Source: JBMNKL01 sp050261495 (GTDB lineage Bacteria > Bacillota > Clostridia > Acetivibrionales > DTU013). From it: 26,885 nt of DNA. Each line of letters opens with the position of its first letter. Position 1 is the first letter of the stretch. The notes under the pieces are model-generated. The model did no database searches and was not told the DNA's origin. It was given only the letters and a program-made list of their open reading frames with translations. The stretch lies in the NCBI GenBank assembly GCA_050261495.1, contig JBLNDI010000101.1, forward strand, positions 1-26,885, read 5' to 3'. Positions 1-6,565 of this stretch are shown here, piece after piece. The translations under genes were made by a program, and so were the position numbers.

Positions 1-121
1 GCAAACAGAAATCAAGCCGCTTTTCGCTTGAATTCTGTTTGAGGCAAAAAATATTAAGGGGTGACATTTTGTAGCGATAATTAATATGCCTTAGGGGTGA
101 CATTTTCAAAAGTTATTGACA
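1..121. mobile_element. Terminal part of an IS21-family-like insertion sequence
   Basis: Two copies of AGGGGTGACATTTT lie at 57-70 and 93-106, exactly 36 bp apart, and the outer copy runs on into CAAAAGTTATTGACA ending at 121. Read inward on the other strand this begins TGTCAATAACTTTTG and then GAAAATGTCACCCC, the arrangement I associate with IS21-family (istA/istB) ends: a TG...CA tip plus short repeats stacked just inside it. A stem-loop (3-40, 14 of 15 pairs) lies further in. No transposase reading frame is visible because the element continues off the window. The family assignment rests on tip sequence and repeat layout only; it could be another element with repeated ends. Confidence 0.55.
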
Positions 122-130
122 TAGCAGGTA

Positions 131-168
131 TAAAAAAATTCCACCCCTGCTTCACAGGCAGTGGAATT
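131..168 (-). terminator. Rho-independent terminator of the orphan response regulator
   Basis: On the minus strand an 8-bp stem (arms 137-144 and 161-168, AATTCCAC/GTGGAATT), extended by three inner pairs, is followed by a run of seven T residues (132-138 on the complement). It lies 37 bases after the stop of the gene at 205-906. It starts only about 10 bases from the IS-like end at 121, so the transcription unit is intact up to the element. Confidence 0.8.
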
Positions 169-204
169 CAGTCCTGAAAATGTATTGATCGTTATCACCG
201 GTTC

Positions 205-906
205 CTATTCACCGCCGAACCGGTAACCTATTCCATGAATGGTCAAAATGTATTTTGGGTTTTTGGGGTCGGATTCAATCTTTTGCCTTAGATTTTTTAT
301 ATGGGTGTCGATTGTCCTGTCATAGCCGTCGAAATCATCCCCCAAAGCCATATATATCAATTCATTCCTGGTGAAAGCCTTACCAGGGTACTTAACCATC
401 GTTAACAGCAGTTTGTATTCATTCGGGGTCAAATTGACTATTCTGCCTTCTTTTTTCACCTCGTACTTTAAAGTATCAATGACCAGGTCGCCGTTGTTGA
501 AGGATAACAAGCATGACAATGGAACCGGTGAATCATATGCCCTTCTCAAAACTGCTTCAACCCTTGCAACAAGCTGCCTGGGACTGAATGGCTTGGTTAT
601 ATAATCATCCGCCCCTATTTTCAAACCCTCTAAAATATCCTCTTCTTCTATTTTTGCCGTAAGCATGATGATAGGCACCCGCGACCTCTTCCTTAGCTCC
701 CGGCAGATCTGCTCGCCTGTCATATCCGGGAGCATCAAATCCAAAACAACAAGGGCAGGATTCTCTTTCTCAAATTTCTCAAGGGCCTCTTTGCCGTTAT
801 ATGCTCCATATACCGAATACCCGGTGTTCTCAAGATAAGATTTTATAACTTCCACAATTTTCACTTCGTCGTCTACAACCAGGATTTTCCTTTGTATATT
901 CTTCAT
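205..906 (-). CDS. OmpR/PhoB-family response regulator, orphan in this window
   Basis: A 233-residue two-component response regulator, the standard length for the family. The receiver domain (about 7-122) shows the acidic pair D12-D13, the phospho-acceptor D56 in VLDLMLPD, T83 and K105 in the TKPF motif. The C-terminal winged-helix DNA-binding domain (about 135-231) ends in the usual GIGYRFGG. It should bind tandem promoter sites as a dimer when phosphorylated. GGAGG sits seven bases before the ATG. No kinase gene adjoins it: downstream is its own terminator and then an IS-like end, upstream is the copper-chaperone terminator. It follows the copper genes in the same direction, so a role in metal response is possible but is inferred only from position. 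Confidence 0.9.
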   Translation of the reverse strand: MKNIQRKILVVDDEVKIVEVIKSYLENTGYSVYGAYNGKEALEKFEKENPALVVLDLMLPDMTGEQICRELRKRSRVPIIMLTAKIEEEDILEGLKIGADDYITKPFSPRQLVARVEAVLRRAYDSPVPLSCLLSFNNGDLVIDTLKYEVKKEGRIVNLTPNEYKLLLTMVKYPGKAFTRNELIYMALGDDFDGYDRTIDTHIKNLRQKIESDPKNPKYILTIHGIGYRFGGE

Positions 907-954
907 ACTAAACCTCCGGCATCAGCGATATCATAAAAGTCTATGAAATATACG

Positions 955-981
955 AAAAAATCCCCCTGTTTGACAAGGGGA
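955..981 (-). terminator. Terminator at the end of the copper gene cluster
   Basis: On the minus strand a short GTCCCC/GGGGGA-type hairpin (961-981) is followed directly by six T residues (955-960 on the complement). It begins 18 bases after the copZ-like stop codon and separates the copper genes from the response regulator. The stem is short (about 5-6 bp), so partial readthrough is possible. Confidence 0.6.
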
Positions 982-999
982 CTTTTACGTACAAATTAA

Positions 1000-1206
1000 T
1001 CATACAACATCGTATCCCTGATCTTCAATCTCGTTTTTAATCCTGTCCAGCGATACCCTTGATCTCTCGTATTCTACCGTGACAGTTTTACCTTTCAAGT
1101 CAACCGTTACCGCACTTACGCCGTCAAGAGCTCCTACCGATTTTTTTATAGCGTTTTCGCAATGCGAGCAGGACATCCCTTCAACCCTTAATATTGTTTT
1201 TTCCAT
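1000..1206 (-). CDS. copZ: CopZ-like copper chaperone (HMA domain)
   Basis: A single heavy-metal-associated domain of about 68 residues with the metal-binding loop GMSCSHC near the N-terminus and the family's usual C-terminal GYDV ending. Such proteins carry Cu(I) in the cytoplasm and hand it to the N-terminal domains of CopA, which is encoded just upstream. An in-frame ATG exists five codons earlier (1219-1221), but GGAGG (1215-1219) overlaps that codon and sits correctly spaced before the ATG at 1204-1206, so I take the shorter form. It is the last gene of the copper cluster, followed by a terminator. HMA chaperones for other soft metals look alike; the CopA neighbour makes copper most likely. 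Confidence 0.85.
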   Translation of the reverse strand: MEKTILRVEGMSCSHCENAIKKSVGALDGVSAVTVDLKGKTVTVEYERSRVSLDRIKNEIEDQGYDVV

Positions 1207-1226
1207 TTTCAAATCCTCCATTCCTA

Positions 1227-1254
1227 TATAAATTAACCGTTATAAATTAACCGT
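1227..1254. repeat. Perfect 14-bp tandem repeat upstream of copZ
   Basis: TATAAATTAACCGT occurs twice back to back (1227-1240 and 1241-1254) in the 94-base gap between copA and the copZ-like gene. It may be a simple slippage duplication or part of a local promoter or operator for the chaperone gene; the sequence alone does not decide. Confidence 0.7.
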
Positions 1255-1300
1255 GCTTCTTTTTTATAGGATAACCTTTTCCAATACATAAATTATACCC

Positions 1301-3766
1301 TTATTTATATGGCTTGAATCTTTTCAGCCTTAAAGCATTTGTTAAAACCGATACGGAGCTTAGCGACATTGCTGCTGCTGCAAATATCGGGTTCAGCAGC
1401 GGCCCGCCGAAAAGGTGCAGAACGCCTGCCGCAATCGGTATGCCGGCAACATTATAGCCGAAAGCCCAAAACAGGTTTTCCTTGATATTGCGTATTGTGC
1501 TTTTGCTCAAATGTATGGCTGTTGGAACATCCATAAGGTCGCTTTTCATGAGCACAATATCCGCGGATTCCATGGCCACGTCGGTGCCTGAGCCTATGGC
1601 TATTCCAATATCGGCCTGTGCAAGCGCAGGCGCGTCATTGATTCCGTCGCCCACCATTGCTACTTTCCTGCCTTCCTCCTGCAGCTTTTTAACCTCATTT
1701 GACTTATCCTGCGGGAGAACCTCGGCCAGCACCCTGCTGATGCCAACCTGCCTTGCAATCGCTTCGGCAGTTTTCCTGTTATCGCCCGTTATCATGGCAA
1801 CTTCGATACCCATGGACTGAAGCTTTTGAATCGCTTTTGCGCTGCTTTCCTTAACAACGTCAGCCACGGCAATAATACCTGATATCTTGTCGTCCACGGC
1901 AACGTACATCGGTGTTTTCCCTTCATTTGCGAGCCTGTCGGACTGGCTTTCAAGCTCACCCAACGATATATTTCTTTCATCCATCAGTTTCCTGTTGCCG
2001 ATGAGCACGTTCATGCCTTTAATGTCAACCTCAATGCCATGTCCCGGAATAGCTACAAATTTTTCCACTTTCAAAAATTCAATGCTTTCCTTTTCCGCTC
2101 TCCTTACTATCGCTGCTCCCAAAGGATGTTCCGAGCCTTTTTCACCCGAGGCTGCAATTTGAAGCAAACGCTCCCTTGGCATGCCGGAGATGGTAATGAT
2201 GTCTGTTACCTCCGGTTTGCCTTCCGTTATGGTTCCTGTTTTATCGAAGACAATAGTATTGATTTTATGGGCGGTTTCGAGAGCCTCTCCTCCTTTGATA
2301 AGAATCCCGTACTCCGCTCCTTTTCCCGTTCCGACCATTATGGCAGTCGGTGTGGCAAGACCCAAAGCGCATGGGCAAGCGATAACCAGGATCGATATAA
2401 ATATTGTAAGCGCAAATACCAGTGTCTGGCCCCCAATGAGCCATCCCGCAAAGGCAAGTGCGGCAATAACAACTACTACGGGCACAAAATAGCCGGATAC
2501 GACGTCAGCCAATTGTGCGATAGGAGCCTTTGAACTCTGGGCATCCTCAACCAGCTTGATGATTTGCGCCAAAGCCGTGTCATCGCCCACCTTGGTGGCT
2601 TTGAAACGTATCATGCCGTTGGTGTTAATGCTGGCGGCATAAACCTTGTCTCCGGCCTTTTTGTCGACAGGTATGCTTTCACCGGTCAGCATGGATTCGT
2701 CTATTGCCGTGTGTCCATCTATTACCTCGCCGTCTACCGGGATTTTTTCCCCCGGCTTTACTAAAATCACGTCGCCGATTTCCACCTCATCAATAGGAAC
2801 CTCCATTTCTTTCCCTTCTTGTATCACGATTGCCGTTTTAGGCGCCAAACCCATCAGTTTCTTTATGGCTTCGGAGGTTTTACCTTTTGTTACCGCTTCC
2901 AGCGATTTGCCAAGCAGTATTAACGTAATAATAACACCGGCCGTTTCAAAATACAGCCCTTCAACAGCGTGGGAATTGCCAATCGATATCTGGTAGGTTG
3001 AGTATAAGCTGTAGACAATCGCCGCCGTTGTGCCTATTGCTATCAGGGAATCCATGTTGGGGCTTCTCTGTATCAGCGCTTTATAACCGACAGTATAGAA
3101 TTTGTTTCCGGCTATGACTATCGGTATAACCAATGCAATTTGCGTAAGCGCAAAGTTTAAAGGAAATTCCATAGGTTCAAGGAAGCCGGGAATAGGAAAA
3201 GGAAGCCACGAAATCATCGGAACCATGGCGAGGTATAACAGCGGCGCGGCAAATATTGCCGATACGATGAATTTTGTCCAAAGGGTGCGTATTTCCTTTT
3301 CCTTGCGCAGCTTGTCCTCGTCAACAGCAGCTTTTTTCTCAATATCCAGGGCTTTATACCCTGTTTTTTCAATGGCCTGCTTGATTACCGAAAGCCTGGT
3401 TATCTGAGGGTCATATTCCACGGTAGCTTTTTCGGTGGCAAAGTTGACGGAAACCCGCAATACCCCCTCCGTTTTGCCCAATGCTTTTTCAATTCGACTG
3501 GCACAAGCGGCACAGGTCATGCCTCCGATAGGTATCGTAACCGTTTTCTTTTTTTCTTCCCCAACAACTCCGTAGCCAACCTTTTCAATAGCTTCCTTGA
3601 TTTTATCCGTGGATACCTTTTGACTATCATATTCAACAGACAGTTTTTCCGTTGCAAAGTTGACGGATGCTTGCGAAACACCCTCAAGCTTGCAGACTGC
3701 CTTTTCTATTCGCTTTGCGCATGCGGCACAGGTCATGCCGCTTATTTTAACAGTTTCTCTATTCAT
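1301..3766 (-). CDS. copA: Copper-exporting P-type ATPase (P1B-1)
   Basis: An 821-residue heavy-metal ATPase that pumps Cu(I) out of the cytoplasm using ATP. Two N-terminal HMA domains carry the loops GMTCAAC at residues 10-16 and 82-88. The actuator TGES motif is at 361-364, the membrane metal site CPC at 464-466 and the phosphorylated aspartate in DKTGT at 508-512. A SEHPLG motif (nucleotide binding) and GDGINDAP follow. The membrane Cys-Pro-Cys and the two HMA domains place it in the Cu+/Ag+ subgroup rather than the Zn/Cd subgroup. The length is normal for two-HMA forms. Nothing is missing. It lies 41 bases downstream of the HMA/cupredoxin fusion gene and is probably co-transcribed with it; its ribosome site (AAGGGCGG) is only moderate. 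Confidence 0.96.
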   Translation of the reverse strand: MNRETVKISGMTCAACAKRIEKAVCKLEGVSQASVNFATEKLSVEYDSQKVSTDKIKEAIEKVGYGVVGEEKKKTVTIPIGGMTCAACASRIEKALGKTEGVLRVSVNFATEKATVEYDPQITRLSVIKQAIEKTGYKALDIEKKAAVDEDKLRKEKEIRTLWTKFIVSAIFAAPLLYLAMVPMISWLPFPIPGFLEPMEFPLNFALTQIALVIPIVIAGNKFYTVGYKALIQRSPNMDSLIAIGTTAAIVYSLYSTYQISIGNSHAVEGLYFETAGVIITLILLGKSLEAVTKGKTSEAIKKLMGLAPKTAIVIQEGKEMEVPIDEVEIGDVILVKPGEKIPVDGEVIDGHTAIDESMLTGESIPVDKKAGDKVYAASINTNGMIRFKATKVGDDTALAQIIKLVEDAQSSKAPIAQLADVVSGYFVPVVVVIAALAFAGWLIGGQTLVFALTIFISILVIACPCALGLATPTAIMVGTGKGAEYGILIKGGEALETAHKINTIVFDKTGTITEGKPEVTDIITISGMPRERLLQIAASGEKGSEHPLGAAIVRRAEKESIEFLKVEKFVAIPGHGIEVDIKGMNVLIGNRKLMDERNISLGELESQSDRLANEGKTPMYVAVDDKISGIIAVADVVKESSAKAIQKLQSMGIEVAMITGDNRKTAEAIARQVGISRVLAEVLPQDKSNEVKKLQEEGRKVAMVGDGINDAPALAQADIGIAIGSGTDVAMESADIVLMKSDLMDVPTAIHLSKSTIRNIKENLFWAFGYNVAGIPIAAGVLHLFGGPLLNPIFAAAAMSLSSVSVLTNALRLKRFKPYK

Positions 3767-3807
3767 AAAATTACCGCCCTTCCTTTAAAGTTAACATTTG
3801 TGTTCCA

Positions 3808-5637
3808 CTAATGGCAAGAAGGTAGCCCGCTGGTATCTATAAATTCTTGTATAGTCGGAACGTATTGACTTATTTCTTTCTTTATAGCATCGATATCGAT
3901 TTCGTTTATATCGTCAACAACTTTTACATAGCCGTAAAATGTGTTATCGGCAGTGCCAAAATCAAAGTCGCCTACAGGAACCAAACGGATTATATTATCG
4001 CCTTCCTGCATATTTAACACCGCATTATAGTTAGGAAATATAAGTGTGCTGTTGCTTTCGTTTATATTAACACCTTTAATATTCCATATTGTTTCCGTTC
4101 CTTTCTGCATTACCACTACTGCCGGTGAAAACCTGTTTTCTTCCATATTTATTTCAACATAATGTTTTCCGTCCTGTATTTTGGCAATAGCAATTTCATC
4201 AGTAGGTATTCTGTAATCGGATTTTTGAACACCCCCGTTTGAACCGGATGCATCGACATTATTAATATCGTCGACTACCGTGATTTTACTCCTTATCATA
4301 CCCATCCAGCAGCTATACGCAAACGTACCGGTTTGTGTCGGAGTAAACTCTATAATATTGTCACCTGGCTCAAGCTTTTTGCTTTTATTAAATTTTGGTA
4401 TTATAATCTCATTGTTGCAGCCGTTTATATCGCCTTTCCCAGCCTGTATGGTCCACTTTACGGGTATGCCTTTTTGTACCGTTATCGGTTCATACCTTCC
4501 CGACTGCAGCTTTGTAGTTACTATCTGAACACCATCCCGTATTGTTGCGACGTTGCCGCTTTTAGTGCTGCTGCTTGCGCCTAATGGTATGGATGGGAGC
4601 GAAAATCCTGACAATGCCAGGCCTCTGTTCGCCATGGCCACTCCAAGTGCAATTACCAGCACTGCGCTCACTTTCATCATCTTATGCGTAAATTTTCCGC
4701 TCAATATGGAGCTGAGCGCGCCTAAACCAAACATTAAAGGCACCGTGCCAAGGCTAAAAATAAACATGGATAATGCTCCGGCTGCGAAACTTCCGGTACC
4801 CAAAGCATAAATCTGCATGGCTTGAAGAGGGCCGCACGGCATCAAGCCATTGAGCAATCCCACATAAAAAGGCCCATATTTGCCATTGTTGTTGTGTATC
4901 TTGTTGCCAAAGATTTTAGGCATCCTGGGGTTTAACTTTCTAAGCCATGGGAATATGTTGAGCATGTTCAACCCCATAATCACCATGAATATACCGGATA
5001 TAATAGCCACAATTCCCTTGGCGGCGCCTGAAAAACTTATACCGGAACCTATGGCTCCCACAATGCCCCCGATTATGGTATAGGATATCACCCTGCCGCC
5101 GTTATAAAGCAAGCTTGGTTTTAATCTTGAAAGCTTGCCGTCGCTCTCATTATCAGCTTTATATGAAACACATTGCGACAGGTTTATTCCGCCGCACATT
5201 GCAATACAATGCAACGAGGTCAGCAATCCGACAAAAAACAGGATTCCATATCCCATTGATTGATTAATTTCCGGTATAAAGTTAAACCCAACCGTGTTGT
5301 TGATAATAACATAGAGGGCAAACAATATGATCCCTATTCCCAACAGTTGGTTGATCGTCAATTTGTCTTCCGCTGCTTTTTTTGCATCCGGTTTTGAAAC
5401 AGCCGCAGTTCCGGGTTTATTCCTGACTGCATAATCCAGCTTTTCTATCGCTTGAATAATTTGTTCCAGCCCTATTACATTTGCATCGTAGGTAACATAA
5501 ACATTGGAGCTGCTGAAAATTACCTTGACCTCTATTACTCCGTCAAGCTTTTTTAGAGCATTCTCTATTCTCATTTCACAGCTTGTACATGTCATGCCCT
5601 CTACTTGAAGGACCTTTCGCATCAATCTCTGTTCCAT
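3808..5637 (-). CDS. HMA - TauE/SafE-like membrane - double cupredoxin-like fusion protein
   Basis: A 609-residue multi-domain membrane protein. Residues 8-70 are an HMA domain (GMTCTSC at 14-20). A first hydrophobic segment lies around 97-113. Residues about 127-340 are a helical membrane region with HCIAMCGG (143-150) and LMPCGP (265-270), motifs of the TauE/SafE and DsbD-like transmembrane family. Two cupredoxin-like beta domains follow (about 365-456 and 485-576). The first ends in YSCWMGM (441-447), plausible copper ligands; the second lacks the cysteine at the matching place (FYGYVKVV). The protein ends in Ser-Cys-His. The role is inferred: binding and moving copper across or at the membrane beside CopA. 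The family is often labelled sulfite exporter, which I would not take literally. The start follows GAGGTG at good spacing. Confidence 0.85.
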   Translation of the reverse strand: MEQRLMRKVLQVEGMTCTSCEMRIENALKKLDGVIEVKVIFSSSNVYVTYDANVIGLEQIIQAIEKLDYAVRNKPGTAAVSKPDAKKAAEDKLTINQLLGIGIILFALYVIINNTVGFNFIPEINQSMGYGILFFVGLLTSLHCIAMCGGINLSQCVSYKADNESDGKLSRLKPSLLYNGGRVISYTIIGGIVGAIGSGISFSGAAKGIVAIISGIFMVIMGLNMLNIFPWLRKLNPRMPKIFGNKIHNNNGKYGPFYVGLLNGLMPCGPLQAMQIYALGTGSFAAGALSMFIFSLGTVPLMFGLGALSSILSGKFTHKMMKVSAVLVIALGVAMANRGLALSGFSLPSIPLGASSSTKSGNVATIRDGVQIVTTKLQSGRYEPITVQKGIPVKWTIQAGKGDINGCNNEIIIPKFNKSKKLEPGDNIIEFTPTQTGTFAYSCWMGMIRSKITVVDDINNVDASGSNGGVQKSDYRIPTDEIAIAKIQDGKHYVEINMEENRFSPAVVVMQKGTETIWNIKGVNINESNSTLIFPNYNAVLNMQEGDNIIRLVPVGDFDFGTADNTFYGYVKVVDDINEIDIDAIKKEISQYVPTIQEFIDTSGLPSCH

Positions 5638-5653
5638 TTCACACCTCTGCTTC

Positions 5654-6175
5654 CTACTTTCTCCAATTTCCGAACAATCCTTTGTTTGCTTCCATAAAAG
5701 CCTGCGGGATTACAATATTTTCGTCATCCTCGGTTTTATTTTCTTTCGTAATGGGAACCGGATTGCAACCGCCTTTTATTATTTCTATCTGGTCAGGCCG
5801 GAACATGTTGCCGCAATTCTGGCATATCAACACATCACCCTGCTGCTTGTAATAACCCCTTCCGGAATCATAACATACCTGGCAGGTGTTAAATGCCGTC
5901 CTTATCGTTCCGTCGCTCGCTTCTACAGCCAGGACTTCCATGTATGTCTTGCCCGCCTTGTAAGGATAAAACCTGGCAGTTTCGGTAATTTCACTCTTTA
6001 TTATTTTTAAATCGACCGATTCGGCATTTGTTGCATCTGCTCCGCCTAAACCAAATTTTATAATGATAAAACCAGTGATTAAAACCGCAATTGCGACAAC
6101 TGCCACAAATGTATTCTTTTTAGCTTTTCGTGCCGCTATCGCCTTTTTGTTCGCCGAACTTGCCTTACTACCCAT
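5654..6175 (-). CDS. DUF2318 (FtrD-like) membrane-anchored Cys-rich protein
   Basis: A protein of about 173 residues with a basic N-terminus, one membrane anchor near residues 24-43, and an outward domain with two CxxC pairs (CQVC and CQNC) separated by a YY-rich loop, then a further Cys in GGCNP. This pattern matches the DUF2318 / FtrD-like Fe-S-containing family seen with metal transport systems. I place the start at ATG 6173-6175, preceded by GAAGGTGG; a GTG 14 codons upstream (6215-6217) is possible but has no visible ribosome site. It is the first gene of the minus-strand copper cluster and ends 16 bases before the fusion gene, so the two are almost certainly co-transcribed. Its chemistry (thiol redox, metal or cluster binding) is not settled by sequence. 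Confidence 0.8.
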   Translation of the reverse strand: MGSKASSANKKAIAARKAKKNTFVAVVAIAVLITGFIIIKFGLGGADATNAESVDLKIIKSEITETARFYPYKAGKTYMEVLAVEASDGTIRTAFNTCQVCYDSGRGYYKQQGDVLICQNCGNMFRPDQIEIIKGGCNPVPITKENKTEDDENIVIPQAFMEANKGLFGNWRK

Positions 6176-6265
6176 TGTTATACCACCTTCTGATTTATTT
6201 ATTAACGAATTTAACACATTTTTGTGGAGATTTTATGAAGAGGGGCATTGGAAAACATTTTTTTA

Positions 6266-6274
6266 TGATACAAT
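6266..6274 (+). promoter_or_regulatory. Extended -10 promoter for the RCC1-like mini-gene
   Basis: TGATACAAT is a full extended -10 (TGN plus TACAAT, five of six to consensus). A TTGGAA element at 6248-6253 is a weak -35 at a short 15-bp spacing. Transcription would start near 6281, about 67 bases before the ATG at 6348. No convincing minus-strand promoter for the copper cluster was found in the same 172-base divergent region. Confidence 0.5.
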
Positions 6275-6347
6275 ACTTATTAAAGGCCGGTCATGGTAAT
6301 CTTTTCGGTATTATCAACTATAATAGTCTTATCAGGAGGCATCAGAT

Positions 6348-6539
6348 ATGTATCGTGCTCCCGTGCAAGTAAAGGGAAAAAGCAACGCAATCGCGGTATA
6401 CAGCTACGGGAATTATTCCGCCGTATTGACAAAGGATGGCGCCGTATACGTCTGGGGCGACAACTATTACGGGCATCACGGCAACGGCACGGAGTCCGCT
6501 GTCTGCAAGCCGGTTTCAACAGGTCTGACATGCAAATAG
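6348..6539 (+). CDS. Single RCC1-repeat mini-protein
   Basis: A 63-residue plus-strand reading frame with one clear RCC1-type repeat in its centre: an SYGNYSAVLTKDGAVYVWG core, then D-N-YYG-HHGNGT. RCC1 repeats normally come in sets of about seven that close into a beta-propeller; one repeat cannot form that fold alone. It has its own AGGAGG eight bases before the ATG and a good promoter upstream, so it looks expressed, but it has no signal peptide or membrane segment. It may be a remnant of a longer RCC1 protein that kept its 5' end, or a genuine small protein that oligomerises. It faces the GH9 gene (convergent, 26-base gap) and diverges from the copper cluster. Function unknown. Confidence 0.6.
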   Translation: MYRAPVQVKGKSNAIAVYSYGNYSAVLTKDGAVYVWGDNYYGHHGNGTESAVCKPVSTGLTCK

Positions 6540-6565
6540 ACATGTAAATAAAACAGCAGCCGCGT

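Noticed and set aside
3808..5637. Calling the HMA/cupredoxin fusion a sulfite exporter
   Set aside because: Only the membrane part resembles TauE/SafE; the copper-type domains and the CopA/CopZ neighbours argue for metal handling.
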